Of a DNA stretch of 49,661 nucleotides, positions 16,410 through 25,713 are shown piece after piece. The DNA lies in assembly GCA_027313505.1 (NCBI GenBank), contig DAHVDN010000019.1, positions 1 to 49,661 of the forward strand, given 5' to 3'. Origin of the DNA: Candidatus Dormiibacterota bacterium. Lineage in GTDB: Bacteria; Chloroflexota; Dormibacteria; Aeolococcales; Bog-877. Made by a program: the position numbers and the translations under genes. The notes under the pieces are model-generated. The model saw only the letters and a list, made by a program, of their open reading frames with translations, was not told the DNA's origin and did not search any database. The stretch's first letter is position 1, and the number at the start of each line of letters is the position of its first letter.

Positions 16410-16612
16410 TTGGCACCCGCGCGCCCAGGAAGAGATAACCCGGGGGTTAACTATGATCGACATGCCGCGGTCGAGTTTGGCCTCGCCCGCCGCATGCTTC
16501 GGGATCCGGCGTCGGCCGAGGAGGTCGGTCAGGACGCGTTTGTGTCGCTTTGGAGGCATGCTCCGGCCCACGCGCCAGACCGCACCGGGGTCAGAACGTG
16601 GTTGCTCACTCT
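16410..16612 (+). pseudogene. ECF sigma factor region-2 fragment cut by an IS3 element
   Basis: The frame encodes YDRHAAVEFGLARRML, SAEEVGQDAFVSLWRHA and GVRTWLLTL, which match sigma region 2.1-2.3 of ECF factors of the SigK type. The family continuation (a VHHRAVDxLR-like stretch and region 4) is missing, because the frame runs directly into the left end of the IS3-like element at about 16613. The first ~15 codons are not sigma-like and the true start may be upstream. The rest of the gene is not found beyond the insertion sequences, so the far side has been deleted. Confidence 0.75.
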
Positions 16613-16669
16613 TGACACTGAACCGCCCTGGGTTTAGTGGAGGCTCCGCACCTTGGAGAATTAGGAGCC

Positions 16670-17008
16670 ATGGAAGAGAGCAAGAAGGATCCTGTTGCGC
16701 GAGGGTATCCGGAGGAGCTGCGAGAGCGGGCGGTAGGGATGGTTCAGGAGACGACCGCCCAGAGAAATGACAACCAAGGGGTGGTGACCCGGATTGCGCG
16801 GCAACTTGGAGTGGGCCGTGAAACGCTCCGGGTGTGGGTTAGGCAGGCGGAGGTCGACGGTGGGCGGCGTGTGGGGACGACCAGCTCAGAGCGGCAGCGG
16901 ATCACAGAGTTGGAGCGGGAGAACCGGGAGTTGCGCCGGGCCAACGAGATCTTAAAAGCGCCATCGGCTTTTTTTGCGCGGGAACTCGACCCGCGACTAC
17001 CCAGATGA
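16670..17008 (+). CDS. IS3 family transposase OrfA
   Basis: A 112-residue protein from ATG 16670. It contains an HTH of the transposase_8 type (YPEELRERAVGMVQE, then VVTRIARQLGVGRETLRVWVRQAE), which binds the element ends. A leucine-zipper-like segment follows (RITELERENRELRRANEILK). Near its end are the slippery runs CTTAAAAGC and CTTTTTTTGCG, the sort of site where IS3 elements shift -1 to make the OrfAB transposase. OrfB follows with a 4-bp overlap (17005). Because OrfB is truncated, no active transposase can be made. Confidence 0.88.
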   Translation: MEESKKDPVARGYPEELRERAVGMVQETTAQRNDNQGVVTRIARQLGVGRETLRVWVRQAEVDGGRRVGTTSSERQRITELERENRELRRANEILKAPSAFFARELDPRLPR

Positions 17009-17289
17009 CCAGTTTCATCGACATCCATCGGGAACGCCACGGGGTCGAGCCGATCTGCACCACCCTGCAGGTCGCTCCGTCGACGTACTACGCGTCCCGG
17101 AGGCGGAAGCCGAGCCGGCGCGAACTCGAGGACCAAGGGTTCAAGGCTGAGATCTGTCGAGTCCACAAGGAGAACCTTGGGGTCTACGGAGTGGAGAAGG
17201 TGTGGCGCCAACTGGGCCGTGAGGGCATTCTGGTAGGCAGGGACCGGGTGGCCCGGCTGGTGCGGGAGATCGGGCTGCGGGGGGTGTAA
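17005..17289 (+). pseudogene. IS3 family transposase OrfB, truncated
   Basis: Only 94 codons remain of a protein normally ~280-300 long. The preserved part is the pre-integrase HTH_21 segment (YYASRRRKPSRRELED, IHRERHGVEPICTTLQVAPST, VYGVEKVWRQLGREGI, RVARLVREIGLRGV). The DDE catalytic core is absent. The frame meets TAA at 17287 just before the left terminus of the IS1380-like element, so the truncation is explained by that insertion or an associated deletion. Confidence 0.85.
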
Positions 17290-17301
17290 GAGGGAGGACC
17301 A

Positions 17302-18994
17302 CTAACCTCGGCATTTCAGCAAGGGGCGGCTGAGTAGACGGGTCCAGTTGCGGAAATGCCCTCCTGGTAAGGGAAAATGCGGATGTTGAGACCAGCATTC
17401 CCACCAAGGAGGGCATTACCTTGAGGGTGAAGTCTAACTACCGGCCACGGGTTCCGGTGCGAGCAGATGGAGCCGGGCTGGTGGGACATGCCGGGAGCCG
17501 GCTTCTGGCTGAAGTGGCAGAGCGGAGCGGGCTCGAGGCAGCGCTCTCCAGGGCACTGGCACCGATGGCGAAAAGGGTCCGTCGCCACGACCCGGCCCGG
17601 GTGCTGGTGGACCTGGCCATCACCCTGGCGGCTGGGGGAGAGTGCATCTCGGATCTGGCCGTAATCCGGCAGCAGCCGGATCTGTTCGGTCAGGTTGCCT
17701 CAACCTCCACCGCCTGGCGGGTGCTGGGCTCCATTGATGAGCGGATGCTAGTCCGCCTGACTGCCGCTGTGGCCAGAGCGAGAGCCACCGTATGGGATTG
17801 GGGGTTGCGTCCTGAGCAGGCGACCCTGGACTTCGACGCCACTTTGGTGGAGGTGGAGTCGGACGGTAAGGAGCAAGCCGCTCCCAACTACAAACATGGC
17901 TTCGGGTATCACCCCCTGCTGGTTTACCTGGACCAGACCGGTGAAGCGCTGGGTGGCACCCTACGACCCGGAAACGCCGGCTCCAACACCGCCCAGGATC
18001 ACCAGGGGCTGCTGGACGAGGCGCTCGCTCAGCTTCCTCTGCCCACCCAGCAAGAGGACAAAGAGCGGGGCTTGCAGCTGCTGGTCCGGTCGGACTCGGC
18101 GGGCGCCAGCCACGGCTTCGTGAACGCCATCGTGAGCAGGGGGTTGGAGTTCTCGGTGGGCTTTGACATCACCGAGCCGGTGCGGGAGGCCATCCTCAAG
18201 CTCCCAGAGGGAAGTTGGGTCGCGGCCATCACCAAGGAGATGGAGGAGCTGGAGGAGGCCGAGGTGGCGGAGGTCAATGGGCTTCTCGACGTCTCCAAAC
18301 GGCCCAAGGGAGCAAGAGTCCTGGTTCGGCGGGAGCAGCCGCACCCCGGGGCCACCTACAACCTCTTTGACCCTAACCGACTCTGCCCCCAGGCCCTCCT
18401 CACCAACTCCCAAGATCCCGACATCCCCTACCCGGAGGCACGCCACCGGCTTCACGCCCTAGTGGAGGACCAGATCAAATGCGCCAAGGATGCGGCCTGG
18501 CGAACTTCCCCTGCCACAGCTTCCGGGCCAACCAGGTGTGGCGCTTCCTGGTCCAGCTGGCCAAGAACCTGCTCTGCTGGGCCAAACCGCTCTGCCTCAT
18601 CCTGTCTTCCTGCTGGCCCGGCCCAAGCCGGTGCGTTACCAGCTCCTGCAGGTCGCCGGCCGGCTGGTGCACACCGGCAGGCGAAGCAGCCTGAGGCTCG
18701 ACGCCCGCTGGCCCTGGGCCAAGGAGCTGGAGCTCGCTTTCACCAGACTGCGCTCTCTTCCAATCAGCCCTTGAGCTGAACCCCAGCTGACGGCGACCGG
18801 CCCCACGCCACCAGGCGAACTCGCCCTCAACTGGCTCCCGCCCTGTCGTCAACCCTCCCCCGGCGCCCGCGCGCACTGCGCTCGGCCAGCCCACGGCTGT
18901 CGGTTCGGCCAGGATCGACGGCCAGCACTCACCACGCCGGACCTCCGTCGTCAGCGCACCGCCAGTCAAACCCTTAACGAAAAATTCAGGCTAG
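17302..18994 (+). mobile_element. IS1380 family element with imperfect terminal inverted repeats
   Basis: Left end from 17302 (CTAACCTCGGCATTTC...) and right end up to 18994, read inversely as CTAGCCTGAATTTTTC..., match at 15 of 23 positions, including CTA-CCT and TTTC...AAGG at the same spacing. The single long transposase gene lies between them in the + direction. Target duplication could not be defined because the left flank is itself a truncated IS3 element. Confidence 0.7.
17421..18774 (+). pseudogene. IS1380 family transposase, frameshifted near the C-terminus
   Basis: The first ~350 codons match an IS1380 (DDE_Tnp_1-like) transposase: YRPRVPVRADGAGLVGHAGS at the start, the first catalytic Asp in TLDFDATLVEVE, and the second in LLVRSDSAGAS. 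At about 18480-18500 the conserved sequence leaves this frame and continues as FPCHSFRANQVWRFLVQLAK in another. Near 18598 it shifts again to RYQLLQVAGRLVHTGRR and ends LAFTRLRSLPISP at 18774. With two frameshifts the protein would lack its correct C-terminus, so the element is probably inactive unless these are sequencing errors. Confidence 0.85.
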
Positions 18995-19422
18995 TGTGAG
19001 GACACCCGCGAGGCTTATGCCCGCGATCGAAGCCGGCCCGAGAACCCCTACAGATTCCCCATTGGGCCCGCCCGGGCCTGTTCCCAACGGCCCATTCCCT
19101 TCCGTCACCTCACGGCTCATGGTCCTGGCTCCGCATCGAACTGGTCGGCGGCTACAAGCGACTCTCGGAGCCAGCCCTGACTCGAGCTTCTCAGGGGCCG
19201 CGGGCACATCGGCACCGCGTCACCACCCGTAATTGACAGAGGGGAAACATCTGGGATTGCGATGAAATCGACCAACGGAAGGGCCGTCAGGGTCGAGGGC
19301 CGCCTCGCCCAACGGCTACCCTGGACACCAGCCGGTGGGCTGCGCACACCTTCCACGGGGCCCACTCGCCACTCACCTTTGACCTCATCTGACCACAGAA
19401 CCGCAGGAGGAGGAATTCGCTG
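18995..19422. other. no gene recognised
   Basis: About 430 bp between the IS1380 right end and the APH-like gene. No coding frame with family similarity was found. The final ~20 bp carry the strong ribosome-binding site of the next gene. Confidence 0.4.
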
Positions 19423-20343
19423 GTGGCCTACACCGACACCTATCCCCAGCCGGAGGCACCGGACCCGGTTCTGAGCGAGGATCTGGTGCTGAAGTTGGCG
19501 CGCGCCCATGTGCCGTCAGTGGGCAGGGTGACCGCAATCGACGAGAGTGGAGGCGAGGCCCGGGTCTACATGTGTGACCAGGACCTGGTGGTCAAGACTC
19601 AGCGGCCGCCCCGGCTCCGACCCAGGACCAGCCTGGAGAAGGAGGCCTTTATCCTCGCTCACATCGCCGAGCAGGTCTCGCTCCCTGTCCCCCGGGTTCT
19701 GGGCTATGGAAGGGAGGAAGGGGTCGAGTACCTGGTCATGACCAGGATCCCTGGTGAGCCGCTGGCTGAGGCCTCGCTCGCCCAGCCCGCCAAGACAGCA
19801 GCGTTGGAGATGCTCGGAGCCACCCTGCGGCGGATCCACCAGATCGACCAGACCGCCCTTGAGAGCTCCGGCCTCATCCCCGGCGACAGCGGTGGGCTGG
19901 AGCTGCATCAGCGGCTCGCGGCCGGCTTGGAAAGCACCATCGCCTTCCTCTGCGCGGACCCGGGTTGGCCTCGGGGGCTGGACTTGCCGGCGGTGGCCTC
20001 TCGTGCGCTGTCCAAACTCCCGGTCGAGGCCGCCACGGTCACCTTGCACTCCAACCCCGGCCCCGAACACTGCTTTGTCGATCCCGAGACTTCAACCCTT
20101 AGCGGACTAATCGACTTCGGAGACGCCTACAGATCCCACCCCGCTCTGGATCTGAACTCCAGGGTCTCACTGGCGGACAGCAGTCACATGCTCTCCGGCT
20201 ACCGCTCGCTCGGCCCATTGCACCAGGACTTCGACGCGGTCTGGCGGGCCGGCCTCCTGCTGACCGAGCTCAAACTCGCCGCACGCGGAGCCCGCGAAGT
20301 GGGAGAGGTGGCGCGATTCATCTCGGAACTCCTGCCTGCTTGA
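19423..20343 (+). CDS. aminoglycoside-phosphotransferase-like protein with altered catalytic loop
   Basis: A 306-residue protein of the APH/choline-kinase fold. Start is GTG 19423 with a strong AGGAGGAGG ribosome site about 10 bp upstream. The ATP-binding Lys is in DLVVKTQR (~57), with the paired Glu in SLEKEAFILAHIAE, and the hinge in YLVMTRIPGEPL. The metal-binding motif is IDFGDAYRSHPALDL (Asp ~231). In this subfamily the catalytic loop normally reads H-x-D-x-G-x-E-H; here it is HSNPGPEH (209-216), so the catalytic Asp is replaced by Asn and the following residue by Pro. It may be a pseudokinase or an altered enzyme. It stands alone, downstream of IS debris. Confidence 0.8.
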   Translation: MAYTDTYPQPEAPDPVLSEDLVLKLARAHVPSVGRVTAIDESGGEARVYMCDQDLVVKTQRPPRLRPRTSLEKEAFILAHIAEQVSLPVPRVLGYGREEGVEYLVMTRIPGEPLAEASLAQPAKTAALEMLGATLRRIHQIDQTALESSGLIPGDSGGLELHQRLAAGLESTIAFLCADPGWPRGLDLPAVASRALSKLPVEAATVTLHSNPGPEHCFVDPETSTLSGLIDFGDAYRSHPALDLNSRVSLADSSHMLSGYRSLGPLHQDFDAVWRAGLLLTELKLAARGAREVGEVARFISELLPA

Positions 20344-20426
20344 CGGCCGCTGTTGAAGGTTCGCGCCAGATCCAGGGTCTGCTCCCGTCCACGGTTCGCC
20401 CCTGTTGGCCGCACGGCGCAGCCGCC

Positions 20427-21009
20427 TCACCCAGTCCATCGCCAAGCTGCGCGACCTAAGGCGCCCCGACCCGCGCCGCGGGTCACGTTGGGATAGGCCC
20501 TAATCCCTGGTGGGGTCACTCCGCCAGAGAGCTTTTGTGGTCCCCATGATCGGGTGACGCTGAACATGAAGCATCCTGGCAGGACGTTCCTGGGGTGCGG
20601 GAATGCGACCGCATCGCGGGAGAACAGGGCGGTGATTCCCGCCTCCGCCCGCCGCCCTTCGACCATCTGGTTGTCCCCCTGGCGGCCGTCTGAGTCATAG
20701 GCGCGCAGGATCAGGTGGCGGTGACGGAAACCCTCTGGGAAGGCCCCTCTTTCCTGACAGCCATCGCAGCGCTGAGCATGGACGAAGATCGGACCCACTT
20801 CGGCGTACGGACCGCCGACTCGCGCCGGCCGGTGGGCCATGAGCACGACACGTTCGCCTGGGTCGGCCTGGCGCAGGCAGCAGCGCAAGGGAGTGCCGCC
20901 CTGTGACCACGCTCACTGCCACTGGATTGCCGAAGTCGTCCGCCCCTCGGCCGCGGACGCGGTCGAGACCGTCGGGATCCAGCGCCTCAACGTGAAAGCC
21001 AACTGTCAT
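20427..21009 (-). pseudogene. DUF1203 family protein, frameshifted
   Basis: An ATG at 21009 follows a good GGAGG ribosome site and encodes MTVGFHVEALDPDGLDRVRG, then DDFGNPVAV, as in DUF1203 N-termini. Around 20905-20915 the family sequence jumps one frame and continues LRCCLRQADPGERVVLMAHRP, GPYAEVGPIFVHAQRC, RHLILRAYDSDGRQ and VLPGCFMFSVTRS, all recognisable DUF1203 blocks. A one-base insertion (or two-base loss) accounts for the break. The last ~35 codons after VTRS look like read-through, so the natural stop may also be lost. The function of the family is not known. Confidence 0.75.
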
Positions 21010-21021
21010 CAAGTCCTCCAA

Positions 21022-21545
21022 TCGAAGTAACTACCTCTGATGACGCGGTGACCTGCACCTCATGTACCGCTGGACCGAGCCGTTGGGTAAGGCTCGAGGC
21101 TCTCCCCCAAAGGTCCAACTCACACCGGAGGCGACCGGAACGCTCGAAGACCTGGACTTCGCGGTGTTCCGAAGGAAAGTTGGTGGCCCCGAGGTTGCGG
21201 GGCCCAGCCAAGCGCCAGACCGGTGGTCCAGTACCGGCACAGGGGGCGAAATGCACTCGCCGCATCGACTGCCATCCAGGGTCTCGACCCTACCGCCCCA
21301 TCCACTCAGCTCCCCGCACCGTCCGGCCATCCAGCAAATGCCCTACCAACGGGGCCCCTGGCCCCACTTTGGTTTGGGCCAACCTCGTAGGGGCCGCTCA
21401 CCACTGCTCTAGTGCTCTAGCAGCCGACCGGGACCTGGCCCCAGCTGCTCTGCGGACTCCTCCGCTGCGTGACTCGCCTTGCGGCTGGCAAGGACCGATC
21501 TCAACTTGCTCCTCATCCCCACTCAGTGGCTGATCGGGACCCCAA
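21022..21545. other. no gene recognised
   Basis: About 520 bp between the DUF1203 remnant and the end of the alpha/beta hydrolase gene. Overlapping frames exist at 21048-21533 and 21062-21412 (+), but neither resembles a known family. Confidence 0.35.
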
Positions 21546-22355
21546 TCAGGCAGGCTGGGCGGCACTTAGGACCTCCAAGATCGGTTTGCCTGGACGAAGG
21601 TGCCTCTCGATGAAGCCGCACCATGTCGCTGGTGCCGTAGGAGAGGTGTCTGCGTGCGCTCCCGGGTAGGCTATCAACTGCTTTTCAGGGCATCCCAGGG
21701 AGTCAAACAAGGCAAGCTGACCGTCCCGCGGAAAGAGCTCGTCATCTAATTGAAGGTGAAAGAGAGTCGCGGCTCTGATTTGCGCCGCGTCGCGCTTCAG
21801 CCGATCGGCCATCTCCATTCCCTCATAGAAGCCCGAGGCGCAGCTGAGGCCGAACTTCCCGAAGACCGCGCAGCTCAAATCTCGGCCCATGGCAGCACCG
21901 AAAGGCAACCCGAAGCGCGTTCCCATGGACAGTCCAAGGTACCCCAAGGTCGAGACGTCAACCCCTTCCAGAGTGCCCACAGCGTCGACGGCTGAGCGCC
22001 AGTCACTCACCATCCGCTCGACCACGGCTTCGAGGCCCTCTTCGGCGATGTTGAGTTGATACTCCGTAGGGGTGAGCGGGGTGTCCACGCGATCTCCGTG
22101 GTAGGGGCCGTCAATGGCAACCGCCGCGATCCCGGCCCGCGAAGCGAAGTATCGGCCCAGCCGAACTGTCCTGGCACTTCGCTTGTGTCCACTACCCCCA
22201 TGGCCCAGCAGCACAACAGGGCAAGAAATGCTGTGCGCCGGGATCCAGGCGACCCCGGGAACCATGCTCCGTGGCCGGACGATCCGAAACGACCGCTCCA
22301 CGACACCATCAGCAGTGGGAGGCGTCGCATGCCAACTGACTGCAACTCTCATCAA
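21546..22355 (-). CDS. alpha/beta hydrolase
   Basis: A 269-residue serine hydrolase. The oxyanion region is [14 protein letters not shown] (~50), the nucleophile elbow GLSMG (Ser ~143), the acid [12 protein letters not shown] (Asp ~203/204) and the base YPGAHAD (His ~234): a full catalytic triad in the right order. The pattern [12 protein letters not shown] after strand 4 and the absence of a signal peptide suggest a cytoplasmic esterase or dienelactone-hydrolase-like enzyme. The substrate cannot be inferred. The start is taken at 22355 (MMRVAVSW); the second Met is equally good. It is divergent from the broken GNAT gene. Confidence 0.87.
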   Translation of the reverse strand: MMRVAVSWHATPPTADGVVERSFRIVRPRSMVPGVAWIPAHSISCPVVLLGHGGSGHKRSARTVRLGRYFASRAGIAAVAIDGPYHGDRVDTPLTPTEYQLNIAEEGLEAVVERMVSDWRSAVDAVGTLEGVDVSTLGYLGLSMGTRFGLPFGAAMGRDLSCAVFGKFGLSCASGFYEGMEMADRLKRDAAQIRAATLFHLQLDDELFPRDGQLALFDSLGCPEKQLIAYPGAHADTSPTAPATWCGFIERHLRPGKPILEVLSAAQPA

Positions 22356-22467
22356 CTAAGCCAAGTATCCTCCGCTTTGGTGCGGCCCAAGACGCCGTAT
22401 CGGACACAGAATCATCCAGCTCGGCGGCTGACCCGCGGTCGGAGCGCACCCCGCTAGGATCGTGGCG

Positions 22468-22961
22468 ATGATCGAGAGAGAGCCGACTCCCAAGATCAGC
22501 TGCCTTCCGATTACCCTGGCCGATCTGGACTCCTGCTCGTCGGAACATGGCAGGTTCCGGTACTGCTCATGCATGCGCTGGAGGATGACCAGCACCGAAT
22601 ACCAGCGCTCCACCATGGACGCCCGGGTGAAGGCGCTGGAGGACATGGTTCGCCGGAGCCAGCCGGTTGGCGTCCTAGCCTATGTCGATTCCAAGCCGGT
22701 CGGTGGTGCTCGATCGCCGAGCGCACCTCATTTGCGGCGTTGAAACGCTATCGAGCTCCACCGAGGCTGGACTCCGAACCGGTGTGGTCTGTCGTCTGCT
22801 TCTTCATCGACAGTCGGCTGCGCGGCCGCGGGATCACGCTGGCCCTCCTTCTGGCCGCGGTGGACTACGCCAAGTCCAACGGCGGCCGAGTTGTCGAGGG
22901 TTACCCGGTCGAGCCCGGACCGCGCCTCTACACCTACATGGGGGCCCCTCCCAATTGGTAG
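22468..22961 (+). pseudogene. GNAT acetyltransferase, frameshifted and shortened
   Basis: The ATG at 22468 starts a frame with ITLADLDSCSSEHGRFRYCS and the core strand QPVGVLAYVDSKPVGG. There the family sequence should read VGWCSIA. One base (a T of TGG) is missing near 22705, and the match continues in the next frame: WCSIAERTSFAALKRYRA, WSVVCFFIDSRLRGRGI (acetyl-CoA-binding turn RxxGxG), and VVEGYPVEPG. The second frame ends at 22961 after YTYMGAPPNW, earlier than related proteins, which continue with a final strand. It is therefore doubly damaged. The M16 peptidase gene starts 12 bp downstream. Confidence 0.82.
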
Positions 22962-22972
22962 CATCACAGAAG

Positions 22973-24301
22973 ATGGAAGGTGAGAACAAGGGCGAGCAGC
23001 GGTCGGTCAGAGTGCCGCCGCCGCTCACCACCTACTTCCTGGACAACGGCCTCGAGGTGGTGCTGAGCCCGGAGCGCTCCTCCCCCACAGTTGGAGTCGG
23101 AGTCTTTTATCGAGCTGGATTTCGGCTGGAGCCCGAGGGTAAGACCGGCTTCGCCCATCTCTTCGAACACCTGATGTTCCAGGGCACCACCAAGGTGCCC
23201 AAGCCACACTTTGGCAACCTAATCAACTCCGCGGGAGGGCTGCTGAACGGCTTCACCCGCCACGACTACACGGCCTACTTCGAGGTCCTGCCATCCTCTG
23301 CCCTGGAGATGGCCTGCTTCCTCGAGGGAGATCGCATGCGCTCCCTGGATCTCAATCAGGAGACGCTGCGGAATCAGGTTGACGTGGTCAAGGAGGAGGT
23401 CAGGGTCAACGTCCTCAATCAGCCCTACGGAGGCTTCTCCTGGCTGTGGCTCTCTCAATACGCCTTCGCCACCTACCCCAACGCCCATAACTACTACGGT
23501 GAGTTCGCCGATCTTGAGGCGGCCACCGTGGAAGATGCCAAGGAGTTCTATCGGACCTGGTATGGCCCCGGAAATGCCACTTTGGTTTTGGTCGGGGACT
23601 TCGACGTGGCGGGAGCCAAGGCCGTGGTCGACCGCCATCTGGGCAAGGTCAAGAGCCGTCAGGAGCCGCCCGACCCAATCCTCGACGAGCCGCTGCCGAC
23701 CCGGCGGCGAGAATTTCATCGTGAGGATCCTCTGGCGCCGACCCCCCAGGTTGCGGTTGGGTACCCTACCGCCCCCTTTGGCCACGAGGACCACCTGCCG
23801 CTCGCCCTGGCGGCCCGCATCCTCACCGACGGACGCTCCTCGCGTCTCCAACGGGCGCTGGTTCAGGAGCAAAAGCTTCTGCTCCACGTTGGCGGCGGTC
23901 CGCACTACCCGATTGGAGACTCGTTCGAATTCCGAGGACCGGCCCTGTTCACCCTGGAGGCAACTCCCCGGCCTGGGACCTCCACCTCCGAGGCGGTCTC
24001 GGCCCTGGACGAGGAGTTGGAACGCCTTGGGAGTGATGGCCCGTCGGAGACCGAGGTCGAACGAGCCAGGAAGAGGGACCTGAGCGCCTACCACGCCAAC
24101 AACGACAGTCGTCTCGGGCGCCTTCGGGAGCTCGGCATCATGGCCGCCGTACACCGGAGGCCGCAGCTGGTCGATGAGCTTCCAGAGCTGTTCAACTCAG
24201 TCACCCCGACCGATGTCGCCAGAGCGGTGAGACGGTGGCTCAAGCCTGAGCGCTCGAGCGTCCTGCACTGGGAACCCTCAGCACAAAGGAGGCCGCGGTG
24301 A
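22973..24301 (+). CDS. M16 family zinc metallopeptidase, catalytic subunit
   Basis: A 442-residue peptidase from ATG 22973. The inverted zinc motif HLFEH (62-66, HxxEH) is intact, and the third ligand is supplied by the downstream Glu in VVKEEVRVN. The substrate-cleft segments GGLLNGFTRHDYTAYFEVLP and YPNAHNYYGEF are typical of the pitrilysin/MPP/PqqL group. The second half is the non-catalytic lobe. It overlaps by 4 bp (GTGA) the gene for a second M16 protein without the zinc motif. Together they should form the closed two-chain chamber seen in bacterial M16B pairs, which degrades small peptides. No signal peptide is seen, so it is probably cytoplasmic or its location is undetermined. Confidence 0.93.
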   Translation: MEGENKGEQRSVRVPPPLTTYFLDNGLEVVLSPERSSPTVGVGVFYRAGFRLEPEGKTGFAHLFEHLMFQGTTKVPKPHFGNLINSAGGLLNGFTRHDYTAYFEVLPSSALEMACFLEGDRMRSLDLNQETLRNQVDVVKEEVRVNVLNQPYGGFSWLWLSQYAFATYPNAHNYYGEFADLEAATVEDAKEFYRTWYGPGNATLVLVGDFDVAGAKAVVDRHLGKVKSRQEPPDPILDEPLPTRRREFHREDPLAPTPQVAVGYPTAPFGHEDHLPLALAARILTDGRSSRLQRALVQEQKLLLHVGGGPHYPIGDSFEFRGPALFTLEATPRPGTSTSEAVSALDEELERLGSDGPSETEVERARKRDLSAYHANNDSRLGRLRELGIMAAVHRRPQLVDELPELFNSVTPTDVARAVRRWLKPERSSVLHWEPSAQRRPR

Positions 24302-25662
24302 AGGACGCCAAGGCAAGCGGCTCAGAACCGTTGGAGGATGTTCCCAAGCCCGGGTCCGTGCCGCCGGTCAAGATCACCGGGGTGTCGCAGGCGCAGCTTT
24401 CCAATGGGGTCGAGATCTTGGTCGTGCCCCGACCGAGCGTCCCTAGGTTGGAGTTTCGCCTGAGTGTCCCAGCCGGCGCCTCAATGGGGGAGTCCGCCGC
24501 AGTCTCGGAGCTCTTCGCCATGGGCCTGCCTCTGGGTACCGGCACCATGAACCAGAGCCAACTGTCCGAGCGGGTGCAGGACCTCGGAGGCTCCCTCCAG
24601 GTCCACCAGGACCACGACCGGCTCTTCATCCAGGCCGCCGCTCTGGCGGAGGCGGAGGAAGAGCTGTACGCGATTCTGGCCGAATTGGTCACCGAGCCCG
24701 AGTTCCCCGCAGCCGACCTGGCAACGGAGCGGGCCAAGCTGCTGGAAGGATTGCGGATGGCCAAGGCCACCCCGCATTTCCCGGCCTCTGAAGCTCTCCA
24801 GAGTGCGATCTACGGGGACCACCCGTATGGACGTTCCGAGCCCGGCGAGACCGCGGTACGCCGTACCGGAAGAGCCGCTCTGCTGGACTTCCACCAACAT
24901 ACCTTCACCCCGTGGGGGGCACAGATCACTGTCGTGGGGCAGGTTGAGCCACGCCGCACGATCGGCCGGATTCGTCGGGCATTCTCAAACTGGGCGGGAC
25001 CAAGGCGGGTGCCCCAGGTCCCAGCGGTGCGTCCGATCGGGTCAGATGAGCTGCTGTTCATCTCCCGGCCCGGATCGGTGCAGACGGTGGTGATGTCAGC
25101 TGCCAGTGGCCCGACCCACGGGCATCCCGACCACATCGCCGTGACTCTGGCCACTGCGGTGCTCGGAGGCGGATTCAGCTCGCGGATGATGAACAATCTG
25201 CGCGAGGACAAGGGCTACACCTACAGCCCGCACGCCCGGCTCGAGAACCACCTTCGCGACGGGCTGGCAGTCGCCAGCATGGAGGTGCGCAATGAGGTGA
25301 CCGCGGCCGCCTATGCGGAGCTTTTGTACGAGCTGGCCCGGCTGGCGACGACCGATGTGCCCGAGGCGGAGTTGCAGACCACCAAGAGCTACCTGGCTGG
25401 GTCGAGGGTGATAATGCTGCAGACCCAGGCTGGCCTCGCCAGCGCCCTGGCGCAGTTGCGCGCACATAAGCTGGACCATCGGTACCTGGAACAGTATTCC
25501 AAGCAGCTGCTGGCGACGACCGCCGCCGAGGTGAGAGCCGCGGCGGCACGCTACTTGGCGCCCACCGTGATGACCACTGTGATGGTGGGCGACCCCGCGG
25601 CGGCAGAGGGTCTGGATGCGCTGGCTCCGGTCCGGATCCAGCGTACGGCACGGCGGAGATAG
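24298..25662 (+). CDS. M16 family peptidase, non-catalytic partner subunit
   Basis: A 454-residue M16 fold protein starting at a GTG that overlaps the stop of the catalytic subunit. Where the active chain has HxxEH, this one has SMGESAAVSELFAMG, with no zinc ligands, so it cannot hydrolyse peptides alone. It keeps the substrate-binding Arg/Tyr segment (LREDKGYTYSPHARLE) in its second half that is characteristic of inactive M16B partners. The first ~35 residues are a variable linker (KDAKASGSEPLEDVPKPG). Family knowledge predicts a heterodimer with the preceding gene product. Confidence 0.92.
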   Translation: MKDAKASGSEPLEDVPKPGSVPPVKITGVSQAQLSNGVEILVVPRPSVPRLEFRLSVPAGASMGESAAVSELFAMGLPLGTGTMNQSQLSERVQDLGGSLQVHQDHDRLFIQAAALAEAEEELYAILAELVTEPEFPAADLATERAKLLEGLRMAKATPHFPASEALQSAIYGDHPYGRSEPGETAVRRTGRAALLDFHQHTFTPWGAQITVVGQVEPRRTIGRIRRAFSNWAGPRRVPQVPAVRPIGSDELLFISRPGSVQTVVMSAASGPTHGHPDHIAVTLATAVLGGGFSSRMMNNLREDKGYTYSPHARLENHLRDGLAVASMEVRNEVTAAAYAELLYELARLATTDVPEAELQTTKSYLAGSRVIMLQTQAGLASALAQLRAHKLDHRYLEQYSKQLLATTAAEVRAAAARYLAPTVMTTVMVGDPAAAEGLDALAPVRIQRTARRR

Positions 25663-25713
25663 CCCAGGGAAGCTCACCTTCTCAAGCTGATCCAAGGCGC
25701 GGGAGGCAAGTCG

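Larger units (their letters stand above)
16613..17301 (+). mobile_element. IS3 family element, left part only
   Basis: The left end (TGACACTGAACCGCCCTGGG, about 16613-16632) has the TGA start and GAACCGCCC core common to IS3-family termini. OrfA is complete, but OrfB stops after ~94 codons and the right end is missing; an IS1380-type element begins at 17302. The element interrupts an ECF sigma gene. Confidence 0.75.

Noticed and set aside
22682..22972. Upstream extension of the M16 catalytic subunit
   Set aside because: It covers the broken GNAT gene in another frame; family similarity starts after the ATG at 22973.
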